A stretch of 64,000 nt of DNA from Candidatus Symbiopectobacterium sp. NZEC151. GTDB taxonomy: Bacteria; Pseudomonadota; Gammaproteobacteria; Enterobacterales; Enterobacteriaceae. Below are positions 9,524 to 18,900 of this stretch, piece by piece; the first letter of the stretch is position 1, and every line of letters starts with the position of its first letter. The stretch is from contig NZ_JAGFPE010000001.1 of the NCBI RefSeq assembly GCF_025962655.1, forward strand, positions 62,001-126,000. Reading direction: 5' to 3'. The position numbers were made by a program, and so were the translations under genes. The notes under the pieces are model-generated. The model was not told the origin of the DNA. It searched no databases and saw only the letters and a program-made list of their open reading frames with translations.

Positions 9524-11691
9524 TGACAAAGAACAGAAAATTTAAAATAGGGTATCTGTCGTTGGTCATCAGCGGCGTACTGAGTGGTCAGGCTGTGGCA
9601 CAAGACGTGGCGCAGCAAAGTGATATCGTAAAAAATGTCACCAATTCGAATACCCGCTTCGACAGTGCGGGCGTATCCCAGTCAGATTTTGGTGGCACCG
9701 GGTTGCTGCAAATGCCGACGGCACGTATGGCGCGCAGCGGTGAATTCAACCTGAACTACCGTGATAACGAGGAGTACCGGCGTTATTCCGTATCGTTGCA
9801 ACTGTTTGACTGGCTGGAGACTACAGTACGTTATACCGATATTCGTACTCAGCCTTATAGCGATGTCGCCAGTTTTAGCGGCAAGCAAAGTTATAAAGAT
9901 AAATCCTTTGATGTCAAAGCGCGGCTATGGCAAGAGAGCGCATGGATGCCGGATGTCTCTTTTGGCTTACGTGATATAGCGGGCACTGGGTTGTTTGACA
10001 GTGAATATCTGGTGGCCAGCAAACGCATGGGCCCGTTTGATTTTACTCTCGGCATTGGTTGGGGCAATATGGCCGAGAGCGGCAATATAAAAAACCCTGC
10101 CTGTGAGTTCAAAACCAGTTTCTGCCAGCGAGGTGGTAGCTACAAAACGGGCGGTGGGCAATTCGAGGTGGGGAACCTTTTCCACGGCCCGGCAGCGCTG
10201 TTTGGTGGGGTAGAATATCAAACTCCGTGGAATCCGCTGCGCTTTAAACTGGAATATGACGGTAACGATTACAGTAATGAGGCTTCGGAGACTATTGGTT
10301 CCCGAAAAAAAGCTGACGGAAAAATCAAACAAGACTCCCCCTTCAATATCGGCATGGTCTACCGCGTCAGTGATAACTTTGATACCACCCTTTCCTGGCA
10401 GCGCGGCAATACCTTGATGTGGGGCTTTAGCCTGCACACTAACTTTGACGATTTACGCCAATCGCATCCGGAAGATGTTCCTCCCGTATATGCTCCTGTC
10501 CATTCAGCCAACGGCACCAACTGGCAGCAGGTGGCGCGTGAGCTGGATGAAAAAGCCGGTTACAGCAATGCCGATATTTATGCCGATGGGCATCAAGTGA
10601 CCATCGTTGCCGATCAGGATAAGTATCGCGATAAAAATGAAGCCACTCAGCGTGCGGCGACCGTGCTGGCGAACCATGTACCGGAGAGCGTAGGGGAATA
10701 CCACATTGTACGTCGCAGCCAGCGTCTGCCGGTAGAAAGTACGGCGGTGGATACCAAAGCATTCCGCGATGTGCAATCGGCGTCTATTCCGTTAGGGCAG
10801 CCGGAGCCGGTTACCCAGCGCGCAGAACCGCTCTCTGATATCAACGGGCAACCAGTGTTACGCAGCGAGCCATCGCGCTTGACCTACGGTATCGAGCCGA
10901 CCTTGACGCAATCCGTAGGCGGCGCGGAATCGTTCTATATGTATCAGGTGGCGCTGAAAGGCAGCGCGGATTATCGCCTGAGCGATCACTGGTCGGTCGG
11001 TGGCGCCGCGTCATTGAACCTGATCAATAACTACGATCGCTTTAATTATAAAACGCCGCCTAATGACAGCAGCTTACCGCGCGTCAGAACCTGGATTCGT
11101 GAATATGTAACCTCTTCCGATCTACTGCTGACCAACCTGCAACTGACGCGTATGGATAACCCGGCGACAGACTGGTATACCCAGGTGTACGGCGGTTATC
11201 TGGAAATGATGTATGCCGGGGTCGGTTCTGAAGTGCTGTACCGTCCGTTCGGTGAGCGCTGGGCGCTGGGGCTGGATGTCAACTACGTCAAGCAGCGTGA
11301 CTGGAATGACATCATGCGCACGGCGGATTATGACGTGGTGACCGGGCACCTTACCGCGTATTGGGAAATGCCATATGTTGACGGATCGTTTGCGAAAATC
11401 AGCGTCGGGCGCTATTTGGCTGGAGACTATGGTGTAACCGTCGATCTGTCGCGTCGCTTTGACAGCGGCATCACCGCCGGGGTGTTTGCCACCAAAACCG
11501 ATGTCAGCAGCAAAGACTACGGTGAAGGCAGCTTTACCAAGGGCTTCTATATCTCCATTCCGTTCGATCTGATGTTTACCGAACCTACCGTGAAACGCGG
11601 TGCTGTCGGTTGGGTGCCGCTGACGCGTGATGGCGGTCAGATGCTGCAACGGCGTAACGGCCTCTATGGCGTAGCGGGTGAAATTCGTTAG
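9523..11691 (+). CDS. yjbH: YjbH-like outer-membrane beta-barrel protein
   Basis: 722 residues with a signal peptide ending near AVAQ. The N-terminal motif SDFGGTGLLQMPTARMARSGEFNLNY is typical of YjbH/GfcD proteins. The rest is rich in alternating beta strands with aromatic girdles. Family members are predicted to form one or two outer-membrane barrels that pass polysaccharide outward together with YjbE-G. No internal break is seen. It ends the operon and is followed by a strong terminator. Confidence 0.9.
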   Translation: MTKNRKFKIGYLSLVISGVLSGQAVAQDVAQQSDIVKNVTNSNTRFDSAGVSQSDFGGTGLLQMPTARMARSGEFNLNYRDNEEYRRYSVSLQLFDWLETTVRYTDIRTQPYSDVASFSGKQSYKDKSFDVKARLWQESAWMPDVSFGLRDIAGTGLFDSEYLVASKRMGPFDFTLGIGWGNMAESGNIKNPACEFKTSFCQRGGSYKTGGGQFEVGNLFHGPAALFGGVEYQTPWNPLRFKLEYDGNDYSNEASETIGSRKKADGKIKQDSPFNIGMVYRVSDNFDTTLSWQRGNTLMWGFSLHTNFDDLRQSHPEDVPPVYAPVHSANGTNWQQVARELDEKAGYSNADIYADGHQVTIVADQDKYRDKNEATQRAATVLANHVPESVGEYHIVRRSQRLPVESTAVDTKAFRDVQSASIPLGQPEPVTQRAEPLSDINGQPVLRSEPSRLTYGIEPTLTQSVGGAESFYMYQVALKGSADYRLSDHWSVGGAASLNLINNYDRFNYKTPPNDSSLPRVRTWIREYVTSSDLLLTNLQLTRMDNPATDWYTQVYGGYLEMMYAGVGSEVLYRPFGERWALGLDVNYVKQRDWNDIMRTADYDVVTGHLTAYWEMPYVDGSFAKISVGRYLAGDYGVTVDLSRRFDSGITAGVFATKTDVSSKDYGEGSFTKGFYISIPFDLMFTEPTVKRGAVGWVPLTRDGGQMLQRRNGLYGVAGEIR

Positions 11692-11716
11692 TCGTAATAT
11701 GTAGAAGACATCAATC

Positions 11717-11756
11717 TGCGGCCTTACTCTTTGGAGTAAGGCCGCATTATTTTTAT
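11717..11756 (+). terminator. Terminator of the yjbEFGH operon
   Basis: TGCGGCCTTACTC pairs with GAGTAAGGCCGCA around a short loop, followed by TTATTTTTAT. Confidence 0.92.
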
Positions 11757-11906
11757 CTGATAAAGGAATATCGTCGGCTTACAGTGGACGTTATGCGAGT
11801 TTCAGGTAACGATATAAATAAGAAATTAACTGCGTTAATGTGCAGTGAATGGCATGATTTAGGTCATACTGTACACCCTTTGATGCAATGGAATGGGAGA
11901 GGCGTC

Positions 11907-12968
11907 ATGTCTGTTAAATCGCCTACATTATTGACAGTGGACTCTCGTCTTTCCGGGATACGCTTTTCCAAGCGGGTTTTCCTGCCGCGCATTACCGGTA
12001 CGCTGTTGTGCTCCCTCTTTATCGCGTCCGTGTTGGTGACGAAAACCACCCCGTTTTGGGTGTGGGTGCTGCTTTTTCTCAATGTGTTTGTATGGCCCTA
12101 CCTTGCCTATTACCTTTCAACGCGCTCCGCAGATCCCATGCGCTTTGAGCGAGGGAATTTGCTGGTGGATGTCGTTTATGGTGGATTCTGGATTGGCATG
12201 ATGGGGCTTAACTTGCTGCCCAGTATCATTATCATCGCCATGGTTGGCATGAATAGCATGGCGGGGGGCGGCATCCGTTTGTTTATCCAGGGGCTCAGCT
12301 TGCAACTGCTTAGCGCTGCCTTGGTTGCTGGCCTTAATGCACACCGCATCGATTTAGTGACTACATCAACTCAGCTCTACGCCTGTTTGCCCATGCTGCT
12401 CGTCTATCCGATTGCGCTTGGCTATGTGACTTATGTGACGGCGACCAAGCTGGCTGAACACAAGCGTAAACTGATGTTGATGAGCACCCACGATGGCATG
12501 ACCAACGTCTATAACCGGCATCACTGGGAGCAGTTGTTGCATAATGAATATGAAATCTGTCGCCATATTGATGAACCTTCAACATTGGCTTTGATCGATA
12601 TCGATCATTTCAAAACTATCAATGATAGCTTCGGTCACAATGTGGGTGATGAAGCAATCCTGTTTTTGACGGAAGAGCTGCGCAACGGTTTACGCGCCAC
12701 CGATGTGATTGGTCGCTTCGGTGGCGATGAGTTTGCGGTGATTTTGCCTGAGGCGCGAGCAACAGACGCGGTTGAGATCATTAATCGCATTCGTACTCGC
12801 CTGGCCGCCAAGCGCTTAACGCAAACGCCACAGTTGGGGATTCGTATCAGCGTCGGCGTAGCTGAATATCGCCCAACCATGAACCAGTATCACGACTGGC
12901 TCAAAGCGGCGGATATCGCACTTTATATGGCGAAAAACAAGGGTCGCGGGCGCACGGAAGTGGCCTGA
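11907..12968 (+). CDS. dgcC: Diguanylate cyclase with MASE2 sensor (AdrA/DgcC type)
   Basis: Makes cyclic-di-GMP; AdrA/DgcC activates cellulose synthesis. The start at 11907 is chosen for its GGGAGAGG ribosome site; the frame opens 41 codons earlier without one. N-terminal MASE2 membrane domain: several helices over residues ~25-180, with the FVWPYLAY and NLLPS signatures shared with E. coli AdrA. The C-terminal cyclase domain begins at MSTHDGMTNVYNRHHWE. GGDEF is intact (272-276), and the RATD inhibitory site lies five residues upstream, so product inhibition is expected. Its place just after yjbEFGH fits a matrix-production theme. Confidence 0.85.
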   Translation: MSVKSPTLLTVDSRLSGIRFSKRVFLPRITGTLLCSLFIASVLVTKTTPFWVWVLLFLNVFVWPYLAYYLSTRSADPMRFERGNLLVDVVYGGFWIGMMGLNLLPSIIIIAMVGMNSMAGGGIRLFIQGLSLQLLSAALVAGLNAHRIDLVTTSTQLYACLPMLLVYPIALGYVTYVTATKLAEHKRKLMLMSTHDGMTNVYNRHHWEQLLHNEYEICRHIDEPSTLALIDIDHFKTINDSFGHNVGDEAILFLTEELRNGLRATDVIGRFGGDEFAVILPEARATDAVEIINRIRTRLAAKRLTQTPQLGIRISVGVAEYRPTMNQYHDWLKAADIALYMAKNKGRGRTEVA

Positions 12969-12994
12969 CGCCTCCCCCTCATGAATGGCGTTTA

Positions 12995-13588
12995 CTACGG
13001 CAGCGAATTCAGCCGATGATAGACGTTGAAGTCAATAACCCGGTTGGTTATCTCTCCCAGGGGTTTTCCCGCATCAATCATTGTATGAATATCCTTGGTG
13101 AGGTGTGTGAAATTCTCTAGATTTACTGTGCGCTTTTTTTGATCGACATTCTGACTGATAGCGTAAATAGCGGCTTTTATTGCGTAAACTCTCGTTGCAT
13201 TTTCATAGGATTGTGTCAGGTGCTGGTTTACTTCACGGCGTAGCGTGACCGCCGGGGAGGGGGGCGCTGGTTCTATTGGTGAAAAACCGTTTAAAAACAG
13301 CCGTATCTCCTTAACCCGATCAAGCGCATTGCCAAGATATTGATACTTATCTTCCCGAATACGTTTTTCATACGAGCGTGAATGGCCGTTTGAGTAGGCG
13401 TCGAAACGCGTCAATGACTCGAGGTGGGTGTCTGGTGCTGCTCTTTTTATCTTCAGCAGCGTTTCTGCAAAGGCAATGTGCTTGGGGGATTTGGTTTGTT
13501 CAGCAAGTTTGACGGCCGAGGTCAAACTGTGAGTAAAACGTGCCTTAAAAGAAAGCAGCAGCGTTGATGTTGCAATATTGCTTACCAT
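12995..13588 (-). CDS. Unknown helical protein
   Basis: 197 residues from the ATG at 13588 (MVSNIATSTLLL). The frame continues 18 codons upstream (MVGYSFNTPPPQQ), so a longer start is possible. It is basic to neutral, mostly helical, with a proline break (PIEPAPPSPAV) near residue 107 separating two helical halves. It has no signal peptide, membrane helix or domain I recognise. It is convergent with the diguanylate cyclase and isolated from other genes. The two-half helical shape without homologues is compatible with a secreted effector or a decayed phage gene, but nothing proves either. Confidence 0.6.
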   Translation of the reverse strand: MVSNIATSTLLLSFKARFTHSLTSAVKLAEQTKSPKHIAFAETLLKIKRAAPDTHLESLTRFDAYSNGHSRSYEKRIREDKYQYLGNALDRVKEIRLFLNGFSPIEPAPPSPAVTLRREVNQHLTQSYENATRVYAIKAAIYAISQNVDQKKRTVNLENFTHLTKDIHTMIDAGKPLGEITNRVIDFNVYHRLNSLP

Positions 13589-13893
13589 GATGACTTCTTG
13601 TAATTGCTGTGGTGGCGGGGTGTTAAAACTGTAGCCCACCACCGCTAATGCTTTCTTCTAAATTCCGTCTCCTGCTGCAAGCGGCTTTTCTGAAGCCTCA
13701 TTCGCAAGCGTTTGTCTGCAAGTTGGCCTAAAATGTTTTGTGTCTGAAACAAATACAACCATTCTTTCATGAATGGTTTATTAATAGCCTGCTACTTATT
13801 TTTTTATGCGTTAATAAGAAAAAATAAAATGCAGTGTTGCAATTGCTACATTTTTGATTTTAAATGTAGCAACTGATTCTTTAAGGGGGCAGT

Positions 13894-14775
13894 ATGGAGT
13901 TCACCGCTTTATTGAGGGAACGTTTCTCGCGCTTGACCCCGTCACAGCAGATGATTGCACGCTACATCGAACGCAACAAAGAGCGTGTGGCGTTCATGAC
14001 GGCCCGTCAGTTGGCCGCTGTGATGAACATCAGTGATGCCGCCGTTGTACGCTTTTCACGTGCAGTGGGGTATGAGGGCTATGCCCACATGAAAGAATCA
14101 TTGGGTGATGCTTTGATTGAGCGCACTGGCGCCAGCGGCATCTTGCATCGCGAACCCGCGCTGCCCAGTGAAACAGAATTAAAAGAGAGCGTGTTTGCCA
14201 ATGCCAGCCAGCTCTTGAAAGCCACGGCAGAACTGAATGAGGACCGCATCGTCTCAGCCGTTGCCGGACGTATCGCCGCCGCAAGGCGTATTTGGGTGAG
14301 TGGTAACGGAACGTCGTTTTCCATGGTCTCTTACCTGGCGATGCAACTGAATCATTTCCTCGGCAACACTGAGGTGTTCAATATCGGTCACGGTGATGTG
14401 GCAGACCGTATATTGCAGGTTAATGAGCAGGATGTGTTTATTGGTATCGGGTGGGAACGTTATATCCCCTATACCATTGAGTTGATGAGTTTTGCCCGGC
14501 AACGGGGAGCCTACGTCGTCGCGATGACGGACCGAGCCAGCTCTCCGTTAGCCAATGAAGCTGATGAAATGTTGTATATCGTGCGCAGTTCATCCGCAGT
14601 GGCATGGTGGTCTAAAGTGAGTCCGATGATCGTCGCCGATTGGCTGATGGCGCAGGTAATCACCAAAGATGAGGAGAAAATCAAAGCGAATTTAAAACTT
14701 TCCGATGATGCCTGGCGTCTTCTGGGCCATTGGAAAAATGCCAACACCAGGGAATTATTCAACAATAATAAATAG
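13894..14775 (+). CDS. RpiR-family transcriptional regulator
   Basis: 293 residues: N-terminal RpiR helix-turn-helix (residues ~1-77, including MTARQLAAVMNISDAAVVRFSRAVGYEGY) and a C-terminal SIS sugar-phosphate-type domain (~125-260). Strong ribosome site GGGGG before the ATG. It lies immediately upstream of the ABC importer operon, in the same direction, and very likely regulates it. RpiR proteins outside sugar metabolism also control amine or amino-acid uptake. The 250 bases upstream are AT-rich and hold its promoter. Confidence 0.9.
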   Translation: MEFTALLRERFSRLTPSQQMIARYIERNKERVAFMTARQLAAVMNISDAAVVRFSRAVGYEGYAHMKESLGDALIERTGASGILHREPALPSETELKESVFANASQLLKATAELNEDRIVSAVAGRIAAARRIWVSGNGTSFSMVSYLAMQLNHFLGNTEVFNIGHGDVADRILQVNEQDVFIGIGWERYIPYTIELMSFARQRGAYVVAMTDRASSPLANEADEMLYIVRSSSAVAWWSKVSPMIVADWLMAQVITKDEEKIKANLKLSDDAWRLLGHWKNANTRELFNNNK

Positions 14776-14796
14776 ATATAAATATAAAGCAGTAAT

Positions 14797-14822
14797 ACAG
14801 CGGTGGTTATTGCCACCGCTGT
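14797..14822 (+). terminator. Hairpin after the RpiR gene
   Basis: ACAGCGGTGG pairs with CCACCGCTGT. There is no T-run, so it may be an inefficient terminator or an RNA-stabilising stem between the regulator and the importer. Confidence 0.5.
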
Positions 14823-14898
14823 AACATTATAAAGAAATACCTTCGCGCCTTCGTTTCATTGTTTGACTAATCAATGTGTTGCTAGAACATCATTTTTT

Positions 14899-14922
14899 GT
14901 TTAATCCTTGTTTTGATTAAAC
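14899..14922 (+). promoter_or_regulatory. Candidate RpiR operator before the importer operon
   Basis: Perfect inverted repeat GTTTAATC / GATTAAAC with an 8-base spacer, 67 bases before the binding-protein ATG. It is placed to let the adjacent RpiR regulator control the operon. Confidence 0.35.
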
Positions 14923-14988
14923 CGTGTCTTATGTTGCTGACATCAGAGAAAAGTAGTTTCTTACCGTTTGTTTCTCAAAGGAAAACAT

Positions 14989-16119
14989 ATGAACAAAGGA
15001 AACGAAAAGCAACAGGGTTTCATGCCGTCAAGCGTTGATGAAGGGGTTAATGCCGATCGTCGTCGCTTAATAAAACAAACATCGATTATTGGTGCAGGGG
15101 CTTTGCTCGGGGCCTTCTCGCCTGCGGTTTTTGCCGCACCCAGCAAAGAAGTGATTGTTCGCGGGATTGGTGGAAGCTATCAGGAAGCACTGGAAAATGC
15201 GGTCTATAAACCTTTTACGGAATTGACCGGCATTAAAGTGATCATTCAGCCTTCTACTGCCGCACAAATCATGGCAATGATCAAAGCGGATCGTGTGACG
15301 CTTGATGTGCTGGATATCGGCGATGTCACGCAAACCAACCTCAATGCGGCCGGGGCGTTGATGCCAATCAACTACGCGGGCATGAAGTTTACCAATCCCG
15401 ACGATATTTTCCCCGAAGTACGACGCCCCAATATGGTCGGTAATCTGTTCTTCTCTACCGTGATGGTCTACAACACGGATGTGTTCCGTGATGGTAACCA
15501 CCCGCGTACCTGGGCAGAATTTTGGGACGCAGAGCGTTTCCCCGGCCCACGTACCTTAACGGATCTGCGCACCAGTTCTACTGAGCTGGAATTTGCCTTG
15601 CTTGCCGATGGCGTAGACATGAAAGACATCTACCCGATTGATATCAAGCGCGCGTTTGCTTCTCTGAGCCGCATCAAACCCCATGTCGTGAAATGGTGGG
15701 ATACTGGTGCGCTATCCGTGCAATTGATGGAGCGCAAAGAGGCGGTGTTGGGCGCATTGTGGAACGGGCGTGCACAAGCGTTGATCGATCAGGGCGCACC
15801 GTTAGCCATTGAGTGGAACCAGATCAAACAGCAGTTGCAGTATTGGAGCGTGCTGAAAGGGTCGCCAAATCCGGAAAATGCGCAGTTGCTGATTGATTTT
15901 GCGTTGCAACCTGAAGTTCAGGCGAAAATTACCCAGTTTATCGCTTATGGTCCCACCAATAAAAAAGCCTTCCAGTTCGTTCGCCCAGAGGACTTGGTGA
16001 AACTGCCTTCCAACCCTGAGTATTACTCGCGCTCCTTTGTGCAAAATGCGCAGTGGTGGACAGATAACATTGAGGAAGTGGGTAAAATCTGGCAACCATG
16101 GATCTTGGGTCAGGGGTAA
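14989..16119 (+). CDS. ABC transporter substrate-binding protein, polyamine-type
   Basis: 376 residues. The ATG at 14989 has an AAAGGAAA ribosome site. The N-terminal region carries a twin-arginine-like signal (DRRRLIKQT, then a hydrophobic stretch ending SPAVFAAP), so export may be through Tat. The fold matches the spermidine/putrescine-type binding family (VIVRGIGGSYQEALENAVYKPF near the mature start). The ligand cannot be read from sequence. It is first gene of a five-gene run: binding protein, ATPase, two permeases and an M24-fold enzyme, with 1-4 base overlaps between the transporter genes. Confidence 0.9.
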   Translation: MNKGNEKQQGFMPSSVDEGVNADRRRLIKQTSIIGAGALLGAFSPAVFAAPSKEVIVRGIGGSYQEALENAVYKPFTELTGIKVIIQPSTAAQIMAMIKADRVTLDVLDIGDVTQTNLNAAGALMPINYAGMKFTNPDDIFPEVRRPNMVGNLFFSTVMVYNTDVFRDGNHPRTWAEFWDAERFPGPRTLTDLRTSSTELEFALLADGVDMKDIYPIDIKRAFASLSRIKPHVVKWWDTGALSVQLMERKEAVLGALWNGRAQALIDQGAPLAIEWNQIKQQLQYWSVLKGSPNPENAQLLIDFALQPEVQAKITQFIAYGPTNKKAFQFVRPEDLVKLPSNPEYYSRSFVQNAQWWTDNIEEVGKIWQPWILGQG

Positions 16120-17249
16120 TGAAAGCGGATTCAACACACCACAGCTCCCGGCGTCAGCCGGGAGCTGCACTGCGCCTTGAGGGGCTGACCCGGCGCTACG
16201 AACAGGCGGCCGTCGTCGATAATCTGGATTTAGCGATCGCACCAGGCGAGTTTGTGACGCTGCTCGGTGCCAGCGGTTCAGGGAAAACCACCACGCTGAT
16301 GATGGTGGCGGGCTTTACCGAACCCAGCCAAGGGCGCGTGCTGATTAACGATCGGGATATCACGCATCTGCCACCCGCAAAACGCGACCTCGGCGTGGTG
16401 TTTCAGCACTACACGCTGTTTCCGCACTTATCGGTGGCGGATAACCTGGCGTTTCCGCTGGAAATGCGCGGCGTTGCGCGTGGTGATATCAAGCAGAAAG
16501 TGGCGGATGCGCTCGCGTTGATCCAGCTTGAGGATAAGGGGCATCGTCTGCCGCGAGAGCTGTCCGGTGGGCAGCAGCAGCGCGTTGCGTTGGCGCGCGC
16601 ATTGATCTTTTCCCCGGCGGCACTGTTGATGGACGAGCCGCTGGGTGCACTGGATAAAAAGCTGCGTGAACACATGCAGTTGGAAATAAAACGGCTGCAT
16701 GCGGCTTCCGGCTCTACCGTGGTGTTTGTCACCCACGATCAGGAAGAAGCATTGACCTTGTCCGATCACATTGCCGTGATGCAACAGGGGCGGATTGCTC
16801 AAATCGATACCCCGCACGATCTCTACACCAAACCAAAGAATCGCTGGGTGGCTGAATTTATCGGCCAGTCCAACTTTATCGACGGCCAGATAAGCGCCAT
16901 TCAGCAACCAGGCTATGACGTGCGCCTTTCAAGCGGTGAAACCGTGTGCGGTCAGGGCGTAGCGCACCTTAGGGTAGGGGAGTCGGTATTAGCGGTTCTG
17001 CGGCCAGAACATATTCGCATTGGTTTGCCGGGGGAGGCATCAGCACATTTGCCGATTACCGCCACCATCGCGGAAATGCTCTATCTGGGGCACACGCTCA
17101 AATTGACACTGGTGCTGAGTGATGGCGCCAGGTTGCTGGCTCAGTTACAGAACTCGGCGCTGGAGGGAACTCTGCGACCGGGTGCCACCGTGCGTATCGG
17201 GTGGGCAACGGAAAGTCTCTGGTTTATTCCCTCCGAGGCTAAGCGATGA
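16119..17249 (+). CDS. ABC transporter ATP-binding protein, PotA-like
   Basis: 376 residues. The start at 16119 overlaps the preceding stop (TAATG). Walker A GASGSGKT is at residues 50-57. The LSGGQQQRVALARAL signature, Walker B LLMDEP and the H-loop VTHDQEEAL are intact, followed by a C-terminal TOBE-type regulatory domain. It energises import through the two downstream permeases. Confidence 0.94.
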   Translation: MKADSTHHSSRRQPGAALRLEGLTRRYEQAAVVDNLDLAIAPGEFVTLLGASGSGKTTTLMMVAGFTEPSQGRVLINDRDITHLPPAKRDLGVVFQHYTLFPHLSVADNLAFPLEMRGVARGDIKQKVADALALIQLEDKGHRLPRELSGGQQQRVALARALIFSPAALLMDEPLGALDKKLREHMQLEIKRLHAASGSTVVFVTHDQEEALTLSDHIAVMQQGRIAQIDTPHDLYTKPKNRWVAEFIGQSNFIDGQISAIQQPGYDVRLSSGETVCGQGVAHLRVGESVLAVLRPEHIRIGLPGEASAHLPITATIAEMLYLGHTLKLTLVLSDGARLLAQLQNSALEGTLRPGATVRIGWATESLWFIPSEAKR

Positions 17250-18100
17250 GCGGGCGTGACGACAGGCGCGTAGGTCGCTGGAAACCGTGGCTGTTGCTGG
17301 CACCGACGCTGCTGGCCCTGACGATTTTCTTGCTGATTCCGCTGGCAAAAATGCTCGGGTACAGCCTGTTCGATCCCGGGCTTACCAGCAAGCACTTTGC
17401 GCGCATTGTGCAGGAACCGGTCTGGCTACACGTGCTGTGGATTACGTTGCGCACTTCGCTGCTGGTGACGCTGGTGACGCTGCTGTTGGGCTATCCGGTG
17501 GCCTGGGTGTTGTGCAAAATCCCTGCGCGCTTAGCCAGTATTGCGATTGTCATCATCATTATTCCCCATTTTACCAGCGTGTTGGTGCGTACCTATGCCT
17601 GGATGGTGCTGTTAGGCAGCGATGGCTTTGTCAATCAGGTGCTGCGCGCGCTGGGGCTTATCGATACGCCGCTTAAACTGATGTATACCCCGCTCGGCGT
17701 GTTGATCGGGATGACCTATATTTTACTGCCCTACATGGTGCTGGCGCTTTACAGCGTGATGCGCGGCATCGATCCGCAACTGCTGCGGGTAGCGTATAGC
17801 CTCGGCGCTTCGCGCTTTCGGGCCTTTTGGCGCATATTTTTACCGCTGTCGCTGCCCGGTGTTGCCGCAGGCAGCCTGCTGGTGTTTATTCTGTCTATCG
17901 GCTTCTTTGTGACACCGGCGCTGATGGGCAGTCCGCGCGACACCATGATCGCCATGGTTATCGAAAATCAGTTGGAAGTCTATTTCAACTGGGGCTTTGC
18001 GTCGGCGCTGTCGGCGCTGCTGCTGCTGTGCACCTTAGTGCTGTTTTGGGTCTATGTTCGGGTCGTGGGATTGGAACGACTGTTTGAGGCGAAAGGATGA
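17246..18100 (+). CDS. ABC transporter permease, PotB-like
   Basis: 284 residues with six predicted membrane helices. The EAA loop that docks the ATPase reads SLGASRFRAFWRIFLPLSLPG. ATGA overlap with the ATPase stop. It pairs with the next gene to form the membrane channel. Confidence 0.92.
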   Translation: MSGRDDRRVGRWKPWLLLAPTLLALTIFLLIPLAKMLGYSLFDPGLTSKHFARIVQEPVWLHVLWITLRTSLLVTLVTLLLGYPVAWVLCKIPARLASIAIVIIIIPHFTSVLVRTYAWMVLLGSDGFVNQVLRALGLIDTPLKLMYTPLGVLIGMTYILLPYMVLALYSVMRGIDPQLLRVAYSLGASRFRAFWRIFLPLSLPGVAAGSLLVFILSIGFFVTPALMGSPRDTMIAMVIENQLEVYFNWGFASALSALLLLCTLVLFWVYVRVVGLERLFEAKG

Positions 18101-18900
18101 ACGGAAACCGACCCGGCTGGCTGCCGCTGCTGATCACGCTGTTAACCCTCGCTTTTTTGCTGGTCCCTATTGCCATGATTTTCCCTCTGGCGTTCAGTAC
18201 CAATAGCTATTTGTCGTTCCCACCGCAGGGGTTCTCCTTGAAGTGGATGCGCGCGATTTTGCAGGACTCACAGTGGCTACAGGCTATCGGCCTGTCGTTT
18301 ACTATTGCGCTGATTTCCACTGTGTTGGCTATGGCGCTGGCGCTGTTTGCTGCGCTGGCACTGGTGCGCTGTCGTTTTGTCGGTAAAAGTCTGGTGTATG
18401 CGCTGATTGTGTTGCCGATGATTGTGCCCAACGTGATTGTTGCGCTGACGCTGTTCTTCTTCTTTTCCGAGTTGGCGCTGTTTAACAGCTTCACCCGTAT
18501 TGTTATCGGGCATGCCCTAATTGCGCTGCCTATTGCCACCATTATTTTGTCTTCGACGCTGCAAGGCATGGATTATCGGTTGGAGCAGGCGGCAATGAGT
18601 CTGGGTGCCAGCCATTTCAACGTATTACGCCGTATCACGCTGCCGCTGGCCGCACCGGGCATGTTCTCGGCAGCGATTTTCTCATTTCTCAGTTCGTTTG
18701 ATGAACTGCTTATTGCGCTGTTTCTTTCCGATCACGGCAGTCAAACGCTGTCGGTGCGGATTTGGAACACGGTACAGTTTCAGCTCGATCCTTCTATTGC
18801 GGCCGTCAGCGTGCTGTCGATCGGCGTGACCATAGTGACATTGGGGATTACGAGTGTGGTGAATAGAAAAAAAACGACATCAGGTAACCGTTATGAATGA
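18097..18900 (+). CDS. ABC transporter permease, PotC-like
   Basis: 267 residues with six membrane helices. EAA loop SLGASHFNVLRRITLPLAAPG. ATGA overlap with the first permease, and it overlaps the start of the M24 gene by eight bases, so the five genes form one transcript. Confidence 0.92.
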   Translation: MNGNRPGWLPLLITLLTLAFLLVPIAMIFPLAFSTNSYLSFPPQGFSLKWMRAILQDSQWLQAIGLSFTIALISTVLAMALALFAALALVRCRFVGKSLVYALIVLPMIVPNVIVALTLFFFFSELALFNSFTRIVIGHALIALPIATIILSSTLQGMDYRLEQAAMSLGASHFNVLRRITLPLAAPGMFSAAIFSFLSSFDELLIALFLSDHGSQTLSVRIWNTVQFQLDPSIAAVSVLSIGVTIVTLGITSVVNRKKTTSGNRYE

